Counted from the first letter of the stretch, positions 16,149 to 24,510 are shown. The stretch: 64,000 nucleotides of DNA from Seonamhaeicola sp. ML3 (GCF_023273855.1 NZ_CP096884.1:682001-746000); one strand, 5' to 3'. A program made the numbers and translations. The notes: a model not told the origin generated them from the sequence alone.

Positions 16149-17969
16149 TTAATTTAAATTCATATTCCAATATCTTACATCACTTATTTCTTTTGGTATT
16201 TTACCAACTTTAAAACCCATTGAAGTAGTTTCCCATAAGTAATACTTTTTCTGTCCATATTTCTTAAACACCCCTAAATCTCTATCAATCTTACCAAATG
16301 ATATTCCTAAAACAGAATGCTGGTATACCTCACTACCAAAAATTGCAACATCATACCCAAATTGCTTGAGTAAGGAATAAAGAAACAATGTTCTAGTATC
16401 GCAATCACCTTTAATATCCTTCAAAAATTCTGAAGGAGATTTGATTCCAAACTTAACATACCCTTGACAAGGGTTATTAAGCAACAATTCTCTCATTGAC
16501 TGATCTCTATAATCATAAGGGTTACAACTATCATCTAATATTGCATAATAGGGAATACTTTGTACCATACTCACCATTACCATAGGAAAATCGTAGCGTG
16601 AAATATTATTTCTCACTCTAATTGAATCCAATGAATTGACAACATGATAAAGGGACTCATTAGAAGCCTGATTTAATCTTTTTAAAATCAAACTATAATC
16701 AGCTTCAGACCTCATACCAGGTAAGGTTTGTTTTAAATTTTGTTCATAAGCTACAAAATCACTATTCACCCTAAGATCAGTCTCATACTCATTACTTTTA
16801 TAATCCTTCCACTTTATATGGTGAACATAATCTTTAGTTGAATTTTCACGCTCTTCTACCTCGGTATCCGGAATAGTTCTAACCTCGTTAACATCTGGCA
16901 AACCTGATTTGATTCCTGAAATGAAATTAAATAAACTGAATCCAATGAAAAGAAAGAAAACAACGTTAAACAATACTCTGAAAAAGCTAAGTAAGTTAAT
17001 TCTGCTTGAAAGAAAAGACCCCCCAAAAAAGAAAAGTAATACAAGCCCCAAATATAACAGGCCTAAACCAAATGCCTTGATCAAAGCTAAAACGGATACT
17101 ATAACAATTAAGCCATAAAACAAATATCCGATTATGGTAAAAACAACAGATATTAAATCTCCAAAACCTCCCCATGCACTTCTCCCTCTATGTAAGTGCC
17201 TGTCACGTATTTTGCCTGACCTAGATTCGGGGTTCAACACATTCTTCCAATATTTTTTTGAAGACGCATTTCTTAAAACGTCATTAAAACCATTCTTAAA
17301 TTGACTACCTTCATTTAATTTGACAAAATTAGCTTGAAATTTATAATCCTTATCTATTGTAATCTCCAATTCATTAGAAACAACTCTTTCAAAATCTTCA
17401 TCCCACCCAACAAAGCTAGAATTCTTATCTGGTAGAGCCGTAATCTTCACCTTTTCTCCTATTTCGTATAAATCTTTCTTTGGTTCAATTAAGATTTTGC
17501 CTGGCCCCTTAACCTCATCAAACAACTCATAAAACGTAACCTTTTGAATTTCTGTCCTAACCTTTTTAATTAGCCCATAACCTTCCAAAGTCAAAGTAGA
17601 AAAAATAACAGCACCATCTTTAATTGAGTTCTTCCTCTCTACCCTCAAATATCCATTCTCTGAAACATATTTGTCATTGCAAATAATTTTATCAAATTTA
17701 ACACTGTACCCCTTTGCTGAATCATCAGACAAATAGACTACGGTCTCCTCAGGTAAATCCAACCCAAAAACCCTATTCTTTTTTATTCCACTAGGTATGT
17801 TAGGCGCATTATATTTCCTTAAAACATTAAACTTGACGGACAATACATCCCTAACATCAAATTCCTCATTGAAACCATCATTAATTTTCTTACCTGACAC
17901 CTTCAGCTCAAGAATGCCAGAGACATAATGAAAGTCCTCAAAATCTATATTAACTTCAATTACCTTCAT
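16149..17969 (-). CDS. Membrane protein with InlB-type repeat and C-terminal transglutaminase-like domain
   Basis: A 606-residue protein with an unusual layout: a beta-rich N-terminal region (1-150); a divergent InlB B-repeat/Listeria-Bacteroides-type module (about 155-217: GKILIEPKKDLYEIGEKVKI, FVGWD, FQANF); three or four hydrophobic segments (about 271-352); and a C-terminal papain-like transglutaminase domain (about 430-606). The last holds GDCDTRT (Cys523), YQHSVLGI (His551) and YLWETTS (Glu580 region), in the order of the Cys-His-Asp/Glu triad. I infer a membrane-bound peptidase or cross-linking enzyme. It overlaps the upstream DUF4407-like gene by 14 nt. The family of the whole protein is unknown to me. 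Confidence 0.7.
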   Translation of the reverse strand: MKVIEVNIDFEDFHYVSGILELKVSGKKINDGFNEEFDVRDVLSVKFNVLRKYNAPNIPSGIKKNRVFGLDLPEETVVYLSDDSAKGYSVKFDKIICNDKYVSENGYLRVERKNSIKDGAVIFSTLTLEGYGLIKKVRTEIQKVTFYELFDEVKGPGKILIEPKKDLYEIGEKVKITALPDKNSSFVGWDEDFERVVSNELEITIDKDYKFQANFVKLNEGSQFKNGFNDVLRNASSKKYWKNVLNPESRSGKIRDRHLHRGRSAWGGFGDLISVVFTIIGYLFYGLIVIVSVLALIKAFGLGLLYLGLVLLFFFGGSFLSSRINLLSFFRVLFNVVFFLFIGFSLFNFISGIKSGLPDVNEVRTIPDTEVEERENSTKDYVHHIKWKDYKSNEYETDLRVNSDFVAYEQNLKQTLPGMRSEADYSLILKRLNQASNESLYHVVNSLDSIRVRNNISRYDFPMVMVSMVQSIPYYAILDDSCNPYDYRDQSMRELLLNNPCQGYVKFGIKSPSEFLKDIKGDCDTRTLFLYSLLKQFGYDVAIFGSEVYQHSVLGISFGKIDRDLGVFKKYGQKKYYLWETTSMGFKVGKIPKEISDVRYWNMNLN

Positions 17970-18897
17970 CGAGAAGCCATTTAGTAAATTCTTGCTCTGT
18001 TCCCAATTTAGGTTTGTCTATTTTGATAGTGTTATAAGGTGGGTCCTTGTAAGCAGTGGTATATTGCAAATTGAATTCGGGATATTTTTTCTTCAAGATA
18101 TTGTTATAATCCAATAGGAATTGCTGGTAAGTCCGCTCTATTAGGTTTCTTTGAATTTTTGTTTTATTCCTATAGTAATTATCGTCAAAATCAATTCTTA
18201 GTTTTAGATAAAAAGGCAAAGAAAAAATCACAACAAACAGTATCGAAAAAGGCCAAATATAGATAAGATTCCTATCCATTAGAATCATCTTTTCAATAAA
18301 AAAATTTCTTGAATATTGATAATCAATAAATTGGTTTAAGGCCACCTCCTTCTCCAATTTATATTTAGTTATTATAGATTTTGGATTCTCTTTAGAATAT
18401 TTAATTTCCTCCCTAGCTTTTAATGAAAAATCAAGATTTAAACTTTTACTTTTTTCATGGATAGATTCAACAATTTTTTCATTCATTAAATCATCAATTT
18501 GGCCTGAAAACAGGTAATATTCAATAGGCTGAGAAGCTAACAAACCTAAAATAAAAATAAATCCAAACCTAAGTAAATAAGATGTTGTAATTTCTATTTT
18601 CTTTCCTTTTTTATGGGGAAGAACATCCTTGGTTAAGGTATATTGGATAAACAAATAAAGAAACATTACTAAAACGGAAGTATAAACCCCTATTAAAAGC
18701 CCAATATAATAAGATTCTAATAGCTCATAGACGCCGTACGAAACACTAACAAAAGTCGCAATCATCACAACAAGAACCACAAGACCAATTAAACTAAATC
18801 TAACCCGAACATCCCTATTACAATTATTAAGTATTTCAGAATCTTCCCCTGCAAACCACCAAAGAAATTTATTGTATTCGAAAAACCTTTTAACCAT
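17956..18897 (-). CDS. DUF4407-like membrane protein (second of two)
   Basis: A 313-residue protein. It opens with FLWWFAGEDSEILNNC, the same aromatic-GxD opening as the next gene upstream, then has hydrophobic segments at about 31-55, 62-88, 107-126 and 211-230. The region between segments three and four is a charged helix (about 135-195), shorter than in its neighbour. The layout (two helices, a third with SQPIEYYLF, coiled coil, last helix) is that of DUF4407 proteins, whose role is unknown. It starts 5 nt after the first DUF4407 gene ends, so the two probably form a pair by duplication and divergence. Confidence 0.7.
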   Translation of the reverse strand: MVKRFFEYNKFLWWFAGEDSEILNNCNRDVRVRFSLIGLVVLVVMIATFVSVSYGVYELLESYYIGLLIGVYTSVLVMFLYLFIQYTLTKDVLPHKKGKKIEITTSYLLRFGFIFILGLLASQPIEYYLFSGQIDDLMNEKIVESIHEKSKSLNLDFSLKAREEIKYSKENPKSIITKYKLEKEVALNQFIDYQYSRNFFIEKMILMDRNLIYIWPFSILFVVIFSLPFYLKLRIDFDDNYYRNKTKIQRNLIERTYQQFLLDYNNILKKKYPEFNLQYTTAYKDPPYNTIKIDKPKLGTEQEFTKWLLDEGN

Positions 18898-18902
18898 ATT
18901 TA

Positions 18903-20180
18903 TTACGAATATTTAATAAAGTCTTCAGGGTTTTCATCTATTTTTCTTTTCTCAGATTCTTCAAACTTTTCGATAGCATATTTGGTTATCCGCATCTGAG
19001 CATCATGAAATTCCTTTTGTTCATTAATAAGCTTTTCCGCTTTTAAGAACCTAACTAATTCTCTTTGCACCCCTTCTTTATCCTCATAATAATCTTCCTC
19101 AATATATACTCCATTATTTGCCAGTTCTAAGGACTTATAATTTTCAGACATATAATCGTATGGAGATTTAATAAGCATTAGTTTAAAAAATATTGGCGTT
19201 AATTCAATTGCCAAAAACAATAGTGTTAAGAACCATGATACAGTAGGGTATTCTTCCTCAGCTATTGTTATGCGCTCAGCAAGACCATCAAGTCCAGACA
19301 AGCTAAAACTCAAATTGTCAATTTCTTTATTTTTCTCATCAATATAGCCCTTGATTTCATTATTCAATTCTGTAATTAGAGGCTCCAAATTGGAACGCAT
19401 TTTATCCCTTTCTTTCTGGCGATCCTGCATAATTAAATCCAGTCTTTTCGCCTGAGGACCATACCCTCTATTACCTTCCTGAGTCATCTCTGCATTCAAA
19501 TTCATTTCGGCTTGAGTTAGGGCATCTTCCGCCTTATCAATTTGCTTTTGATAGTCGGCAATTTTAGTGTTTTTTTCTGCTATTCTTGCAGCATATTTGT
19601 CTTCTATACCCTTAATTGCATCTTGTTTAAGCTCTTCCTGTTTTACTTGAAGTTTAGCATCAATTTCACCTTTAAGAATCCTTATTTCTAAAGGTTTTGA
19701 AATGGAGATAGCAATAATACACCCCATTATTATTCTAGGTAAGGCACTTTTAAATTCACCCCATGTTATGGCCTCGGTACCATCCCCCTTACCAGTACTA
19801 GTTACTATAAACCTATCAATATTGTAAATAATTAACCCCCATATGATCGCAAAAACTAGAGCAACTAACATAGTACCTATATCTGTTGATTCAGTAAACC
19901 CAGAGATATTATTAACAGCCGAACTTCCTTCTGCTAATTTCCACAGTTCGGTTACATTTGATTTCTTGGGTTTGAAAATAGTATAAAAGGCATAACCTCC
20001 TGAAAGACCAGCCATTATAGCCGTAGCTATAACAATTCCTCCCAAACAAAAATATTTGATTTGATCACTATATGTTGATTGGCTTAAAATATAGTCATCA
20101 CCTCCAGCAGCTTTCCAAAAAAGCTTCATTACTTTTGATGGTTTTGGTGTTTTGTAAATTAAATTATCCATATTGTTCAA
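18903..20180 (-). CDS. DUF4407 membrane protein (first of two)
   Basis: A 425-residue protein with a DUF4407 opening (KLFWKAAGGDDYILSQ), transmembrane segments at about 47-70, 103-125 and 150-168 (with SISKPLEIRILKGEID at the end of the third), a long coiled coil (about 175-300) that would lie outside the cytoplasm or in the periplasm, and a fourth membrane segment near 315-335 (FLTLLFLAIELTPIFFKLM). This is the standard DUF4407 architecture. The coiled coil has regular EKNTKIADYQKQIDKAE-type heptads. It overlaps the 5' gene by 17 nt. No activity is known; a scaffold or stress-sensor role is only a guess. Confidence 0.85.
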   Translation of the reverse strand: MNNMDNLIYKTPKPSKVMKLFWKAAGGDDYILSQSTYSDQIKYFCLGGIVIATAIMAGLSGGYAFYTIFKPKKSNVTELWKLAEGSSAVNNISGFTESTDIGTMLVALVFAIIWGLIIYNIDRFIVTSTGKGDGTEAITWGEFKSALPRIIMGCIIAISISKPLEIRILKGEIDAKLQVKQEELKQDAIKGIEDKYAARIAEKNTKIADYQKQIDKAEDALTQAEMNLNAEMTQEGNRGYGPQAKRLDLIMQDRQKERDKMRSNLEPLITELNNEIKGYIDEKNKEIDNLSFSLSGLDGLAERITIAEEEYPTVSWFLTLLFLAIELTPIFFKLMLIKSPYDYMSENYKSLELANNGVYIEEDYYEDKEGVQRELVRFLKAEKLINEQKEFHDAQMRITKYAIEKFEESEKRKIDENPEDFIKYS

Positions 20181-20685
20181 TAATATTTTTTAGGTTATAA
20201 TTGGGATTTGTAGAAATAGCTTTTGATTGAAAAACAGCTTTACGGTGAGCATATTTTAATTCCACCACATTGGCATAAGTAATTGTTGAAATATCAATGC
20301 TAGCCTCCTTAGGAATTTCACTAATTAAATATGACCTTATTTTCCTAACATAAAACAGTTCTTTAATTTTCGAAAAACTATTACTCTTAACCGACTTAAA
20401 AATTGGAGAATTAAAATCTATACTATTACTAGGGTTAACTTCAATATATACCTGTTCCTTAAAAAGGATATTGCGAAATTCAATCAAAACCTTATTAGTT
20501 CCTTTCAGGGTTGAAACGAGGTATAAATCCATTTTAGGTACTTTGACACCATTAATTTTTAGGTGGATGGCTCCTACTAAATTTAAACGAAGAGTATACA
20601 GTTGTTTATCGTTTGTTTTGAAGTTACAAACTTGGTAATCAGCCAGATTTGGTTTTAAAAAAACACTAAGAAATCTCCTCATCAT
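20164..20685 (-). CDS. Protein of unknown function, first gene of the envelope operon
   Basis: A 173-residue protein from the ATG at 20685 (MMRRFLSVF); an ATG at 20718 adds 11 residues with no obvious value. It has no signal peptide or membrane segment beyond a weak N-terminal hydrophobic patch. Residues about 20-95 alternate beta-like hydrophobic strands (LYTLRLNLVGAIHLKINGV, then LYLVSTLKGTNKVLIEFRN); the second half is mixed and basic. I recognise no family. A TACGG-N4-CCGTA palindrome lies about 185 nt upstream, within the terminator of the preceding gene. The 17-nt overlap with the DUF4407 gene ties it to the operon. Confidence 0.6.
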   Translation of the reverse strand: MMRRFLSVFLKPNLADYQVCNFKTNDKQLYTLRLNLVGAIHLKINGVKVPKMDLYLVSTLKGTNKVLIEFRNILFKEQVYIEVNPSNSIDFNSPIFKSVKSNSFSKIKELFYVRKIRSYLISEIPKEASIDISTITYANVVELKYAHRKAVFQSKAISTNPNYNLKNIIEQYG

Positions 20686-20854
20686 TGGTTGGTAAATGAG
20701 ACTTAAAAACACTACCAAGAACTACAGTTTTTACGATACACCATTGAAAGATATATATTTCTTTTATCAAAACCAATTCTCACTATTTTTAAAATTTATA
20801 ATCATCAAAAATGACCGCTTCTACTATTGTTTAGCCATTCAAACATAACTACAG

Positions 20855-20892
20855 AAAACAACAAAGCCTTACGGTTTTCCGTAAGGCTTTGT
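20855..20892 (-). terminator. Rho-independent terminator of the PEGA lipoprotein gene; contains palindrome site 2
   Basis: A 14-bp perfect stem (ACAAAGCCTTACGG / CCGTAAGGCTTTGT, 20861-20892) with a 4-base loop; on the minus strand the stem is followed by a T-rich stretch (TTTGTTTTCTG). The top of the stem, 20870-20883, is itself TACGG-TTTT-CCGTA, the palindrome seen at 13880, 21431 and 21611. Confidence 0.85.
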
Positions 20893-20912
20893 TCATGTGG
20901 GTTGGATAACAA

Positions 20913-21371
20913 CTAATTGTTTAAAACAATTACAGTTTCAATAAGCTTTTTATCCGTATTAATAGAAACCTTTTTTATCTCACCATTATCCAAATAATTT
21001 TCTACTGCCACAGATTTTGATTGATTCTCCATATCCACCTTTACATATTTAGTGTCAACTCTTTTTAAGGAACCAGTGAGAGCATCTACACCCCAACCAA
21101 TAATTGACAAACCGTTAAGGATAGATACAAGATTAAAATTACTATCCATAACCACCACCCTTTCCTTGAAGCCATCTAACCTAAAATCAATTCTATCATC
21201 GGCCTTTACCTTTATTTGCGCTGGGGTAACCCCTTTTTCAAAACCGTTAACATAAACTTTAGCTCCAGATGGATTAGATTCAAAAAGAACGTTTCTTTTG
21301 GAACCCGTAAAAATGGAAGCACAACTTGAAAGTGTCAATATTGCAACACTTAATACAATCAATTTTTTCAT
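20913..21371 (-). CDS. PEGA-domain lipoprotein
   Basis: A 152-residue lipoprotein: signal MKKLIVLSVAILTLSSC with the lipid on Cys17. Residues about 28-72 form a PEGA module (VLFESNPSGAKVYVNGFEKGVTPAQIKV, followed by LDGFKERVV), a small beta domain common in surface and envelope proteins. A conserved ILNGLSIIGWGVDALTG stretch follows, resembling the glycine-rich hydrophobic segment of similar small lipoproteins. It is a single-gene unit ending in a strong terminator, with two TACGG-N4-CCGTA palindromes upstream (60 and 240 nt before the start). The role is unknown; placement suggests control by the adjacent two-component system. Confidence 0.8.
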   Translation of the reverse strand: MKKLIVLSVAILTLSSCASIFTGSKRNVLFESNPSGAKVYVNGFEKGVTPAQIKVKADDRIDFRLDGFKERVVVMDSNFNLVSILNGLSIIGWGVDALTGSLKRVDTKYVKVDMENQSKSVAVENYLDNGEIKKVSINTDKKLIETVIVLNN

Positions 21372-21430
21372 TTAAATATTTTTAATAGGTTAATACACTT
21401 CAAACCTACTTTTAAACCAGAGAAGTATTT

Positions 21431-21444
21431 TACGGGCATCCGTA
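21431..21444. promoter_or_regulatory. TACGG-N4-CCGTA palindrome, site 3
   Basis: TACGG-GCAT-CCGTA, centred about 66 nt upstream of the PEGA lipoprotein start, where a transcription-factor site would be expected. It shares all ten fixed bases with sites 1, 2 and 4. Confidence 0.5.
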
Positions 21445-21503
21445 ATGGATTAATAAAAATTAAATACTAATACATATACCACTGATTTACCAAACTGCTA
21501 GAA

Positions 21504-21540
21504 ATAAAAAACCTTCACAATTCAATTGAACCGTGAAGGT
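21504..21540 (-). terminator. Terminator of the two-component operon
   Basis: ACCTTCAC (21511-21518) pairs with GTGAAGGT (21533-21540). Between them TTCAATTGAA is self-complementary, and two G-U pairs complete the hairpin on the minus strand, where it is followed by TTTTTTA. It lies about 95 nt beyond the response regulator stop. Confidence 0.8.
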
Positions 21541-21610
21541 CATGATAATTCTCTCTCTAAAGAATTTATTAATAGCACTACAATAATAAACGTAATTAAG
21601 TCTTCTGCAT

Positions 21611-21624
21611 TACGGGATTCCGTA
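21611..21624. promoter_or_regulatory. TACGG-N4-CCGTA palindrome, site 4
   Basis: TACGG-GATT-CCGTA, 10 nt past the stop of the response regulator gene and about 240 nt upstream of the PEGA gene. Confidence 0.45.
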
Positions 21625-21634
21625 TAACAAAGTT

Positions 21635-22300
21635 TTAAATGAGACCGATATCTTTTGTGATTGCAACTAAATGTATGGCGTTATTTGCTTGAAATTGAAT
21701 CTTAAGCTTATTCAGGCGTTTTTCGATGGAACTTAAACTACTCGGCTTTAAATCCTTAGCCTTTAATATCTGACTAATTTCTTCTTGTGAATCTCCCTTA
21801 GCAAGATGTTCGAGTAATAACACATCAAAGTCATCAATTTCCATTTTTGATTTCCGTTTCAATGCTGGGCTGACCTGTTCTGAAAAAAATGTATCATTAT
21901 TGTAAACTACTTGAACTGCTTTAGTAAGTTCATCCAATCCCTTTCTGCCCTTGCACACATATGCATTAATTTTATATGATTCCACGAGCCTTCGAACCAT
22001 TTGTATGCGATCTTCAATGGAATAAACAATTATTTTCAAATTTGGATATTCATTTCTTAAAGCTTTAACAAGATCTTCTCCAGAGGTGTATTTTTGCTCC
22101 CTATGATCCTTCTTAAAAGATAAATCGGTTATCAGTAAATCATAAGGATCCATATCAAAAGAACCTTTTTTAATTCTTAAATAAGCGTCATCACAATATT
22201 CAACTCTTTCTACATTTAGTATCCCCAAATGTTTTGCAATTGTAATTACTCCCAAATTTATACTTCCCAAATCATCGGCTACCAATACTTTCTTGAACAT
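21635..22300 (-). CDS. NarL/LuxR-type response regulator
   Basis: A 221-residue protein. The N-terminal receiver domain carries the acidic pair Asp9-Asp10 and the phosphoacceptor Asp59 in LLITDLSF, with the later conserved residues at VYSI and a Lys (CKGRKG). The C-terminal part (about 155-221) is a LuxR-type helix-turn-helix of the flavobacterial form (LLLEHLAKGDSQEEISQ, then SSLSSIEKRLNKLKIQF). It follows its kinase gene after 2 nt. DNA-binding dimers of this family recognise short inverted repeats, so the TACGG-N4-CCGTA palindromes on its downstream side and further along are natural candidate targets (inference). Confidence 0.92.
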   Translation of the reverse strand: MFKKVLVADDLGSINLGVITIAKHLGILNVERVEYCDDAYLRIKKGSFDMDPYDLLITDLSFKKDHREQKYTSGEDLVKALRNEYPNLKIIVYSIEDRIQMVRRLVESYKINAYVCKGRKGLDELTKAVQVVYNNDTFFSEQVSPALKRKSKMEIDDFDVLLLEHLAKGDSQEEISQILKAKDLKPSSLSSIEKRLNKLKIQFQANNAIHLVAITKDIGLI

Positions 22301-22302
22301 AA

Positions 22303-23961
22303 CTATATCATTATTTTAGCTCTGAAACCGTTGCCAGGTTCCGATTCAAAAGTAATAGTTCCCTTCAAGGTCCGAATACGGTTTTCCGTATTATGAAGTC
22401 CATTCCGCTTTTTAATATTACAACCAATGCCATTATCAGAATAATGAATCAGCACCTTCTCGTTAGATTTCTCAAATGCAAGAACAACCAGGGAGGCTTT
22501 ACTGTGCTTTCTCATATTTGTCATTAATTCTTGCAAAACACGGTAAAGTGCGGTTTTCTTTAATTTACCAATTGAGGACCATTTAATAGTTGTTAAACTT
22601 TTTGTTATAACCCTTATATTTTCAGTATTGTAATTTTGTAATAAATCGGATAATATTTCTCCAAAATCTTCATCAAAATCGATAGATTCGTTTTCTTTGG
22701 AAATATCCCTGGTCTTAATATAAATATGCTCTAGGTCATCAAGCAAATCGTCTCCTTTACTTTTATATTTGGTCATCACATGATATACGTCATTAGCAAC
22801 CTCATCATGAATCTTTTTGGAGATTCTCTTTTCTGTTATATATACTTGCTGGAGATTATCCTTTTTATGCCTTGCCCTTAAATAGAAATATAGAAACACT
22901 GAGGACAACAAAACGAACAGTCCACCAAATAAATATACCAGCGTTTTTTTCTTTTGTTTTTCATTTTGAATCTGGGCATCCTTTAATCGACCCTCACTTT
23001 CCGCAATATTGTATTTAATAGCGGCATATTTGTTCTTCCTTTGTTGATCTTCTAGGTCTATTTTGGATTTTAAATCGAGGTACTTTTCCAGTAGTTCATA
23101 TTTGCCTAGTTTCAGGTTCAGCTTCATTGCTTCCAATTGGTACAATGGACTATCCAAATCATTAGCTATTTTAAGGGCATTTTCAGCATAATACCTGGCC
23201 TTTTTATTATTTCCTACTTGCTCGTAAAAATTTGACAAATGCCTGTAACTAGAAAACAGGCCAGTTTCATCCTTTAACTTATCTCTTATACCCAAAGCCA
23301 TTTGCATGTGTTCAATACCCTCAGTAATATTTAACTTTGATTGATAAAATCCCAGGTTATCAATATAATTAGCTTTGATATAAGAATCCTTAAGTTTTAA
23401 TGCCTCCTCATAAAATGGTTTTAATAAGGTAATAGCCCCCTGAAAACTACCTCGGTCAGCATCTATATTTGCGGTATTGGTGACAATTGCAATTTTATCG
23501 ATTGTTTCGGAACTTAAATCCATAGCCTGACCATAAAACCTAAGTGCATTATCATAATCCCCTATTTTCCTGTAGATCATACCCAATTGATTGGTTAAAC
23601 GCTCTCGAGCAGCATCACCTTCAGGATTTGAATTTTTCTTTTTTAAATGACTAAGGGCTTTTATAGTTGTTGTTTCGCTTTCGCTATAAAAGGCCAGTTT
23701 AAATTGTCCCAACGATACCAATTCCAGATATTTAGCTACCTCTGAACTATCACTTGAAATCAGAGCGTTTTTAGCTTCTTGTTCAAAAAAACCGAGAGCA
23801 TAAATCGTATTGTCTACGTCCTTGATGTTTATTATTGCATTGTAGTAAAATAGCAGACTATCTTGATTGATTTGGCCTGAGGAGGAATCTGTTTTCTGAG
23901 CATTGAGTGCTATAGCCAGAAGCAGGCATAAAAAGAGGAATGAAACTCTTATGTTTTTCAT
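22303..23961 (-). CDS. TPR-containing sensor histidine kinase
   Basis: A 552-residue protein: signal peptide (cleavage near LNA-QK, about 21); an extracytoplasmic region of TPR helices (about 75-330, for example MIYRKIGDYDNALRFYGQA); one transmembrane helix (about 341-361, LVYLFGGLFVLLSSVFLYFY); a HisKA_3-type dimerisation helix with phosphoacceptor His385 in KKIHDEVANDV; and a HATPase_c domain (ELMTNMRKHSKA, HYSDNGIGCN, ESEPGNGFRAKI). It is the typical flavobacterial TPR kinase paired with a LuxR-type regulator, here immediately downstream. It probably senses a protein or envelope signal through the TPR region. One TACGG-N4-CCGTA match (22377-22390) falls inside the coding sequence. Confidence 0.93.
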   Translation of the reverse strand: MKNIRVSFLFLCLLLAIALNAQKTDSSSGQINQDSLLFYYNAIINIKDVDNTIYALGFFEQEAKNALISSDSSEVAKYLELVSLGQFKLAFYSESETTTIKALSHLKKKNSNPEGDAARERLTNQLGMIYRKIGDYDNALRFYGQAMDLSSETIDKIAIVTNTANIDADRGSFQGAITLLKPFYEEALKLKDSYIKANYIDNLGFYQSKLNITEGIEHMQMALGIRDKLKDETGLFSSYRHLSNFYEQVGNNKKARYYAENALKIANDLDSPLYQLEAMKLNLKLGKYELLEKYLDLKSKIDLEDQQRKNKYAAIKYNIAESEGRLKDAQIQNEKQKKKTLVYLFGGLFVLLSSVFLYFYLRARHKKDNLQQVYITEKRISKKIHDEVANDVYHVMTKYKSKGDDLLDDLEHIYIKTRDISKENESIDFDEDFGEILSDLLQNYNTENIRVITKSLTTIKWSSIGKLKKTALYRVLQELMTNMRKHSKASLVVLAFEKSNEKVLIHYSDNGIGCNIKKRNGLHNTENRIRTLKGTITFESEPGNGFRAKIMI

Positions 23962-24000
23962 TCCTCTAAAATAAAAACTATTTTCTTTTAAAAACTATTT

Positions 24001-24168
24001 TTATCCACCTCCTCCAGTTGGTGGTGGCGGTGGTATTGGACTATCATCTCCACAACATGCTACTTCCTCATTTGAACCAGAACTTCCATCATCGTTAGAA
24101 CTTGGCGTGCATGAGAAAACAAACACATTAAGGAAAACCGTAAACGCAAATAACAATATTTTCTTCAT
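24001..24168 (-). CDS. Small Pro/Gly-tailed lipoprotein
   Basis: A 55-residue protein, too short for most gene callers. It starts MKKILLFAFTVFLNVFVFSC, a signal with lipid on Cys20, then a Ser/Asn/Asp-rich linker, a CCG pair, and ends in IPPPPPTGGGG. It lies 39 nt upstream of the kinase gene in the same direction and so probably belongs to the same transcript. Signal, lipobox, stop and spacing all support a real gene. It could be a ligand or accessory factor for the kinase, but nothing in the sequence shows that. Confidence 0.65.
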   Translation of the reverse strand: MKKILLFAFTVFLNVFVFSCTPSSNDDGSSGSNEEVACCGDDSPIPPPPPTGGGG

Positions 24169-24510
24169 TTTGTATTATTTAAAATTGAACACTAGTGTGG
24201 CTGTCCGAACTCGATAATCAGATTCAGATATCATGCAGAACAACTACACGTTAAAGGAGGAGACGTCTCTCCGTTTTGGGAAGTGTCGGAGCGCAGAAGT
24301 AAAGAAGTAATAACACTTCCCGGGGTTATACCACTCTACTTTGCAACTCCTAAATTGAATTAACAAAAAGCTAAAAGCACTTTGTTAATTCTGATACAAA
24401 TGAAAGAAGATTTGGTTTTGAACGTTGGAAATCTCATGGAAACTAAGGGGAAAATAATTTCCATTTATTTTCCTTGGAATTTGTAGTTTTATAACAACTA
24501 AATATTTATA
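24169..24510. other. Gene-free divergent region with inverted repeats
   Basis: This region separates the kinase operon (minus) from the membrane protein gene (plus). It holds GGGAAGTGT (24278-24286) facing ACACTTCCC (24313-24321), a perfect 9-bp inverted repeat over 26 nt; a short palindrome GAGACGTCTC just before; and GGAAAATAA (24449-24457) facing TTATTTTCC (24465-24473) near the plus-strand start. It presumably carries promoters and regulatory sites for both sides. I see no convincing gene. Confidence 0.4.

Noticed and set aside
22377-22390. TACGG-N4-CCGTA match inside the kinase gene as an operator
   Set aside because: It codes for the conserved NTENRI stretch of the ATPase domain, so it may be a coincidence; kept only as part of the cluster observation.
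24233-24310. A 25-codon open frame in the divergent gap
   Set aside because: No signal, motif or leader supports it, and it runs across inverted repeats.
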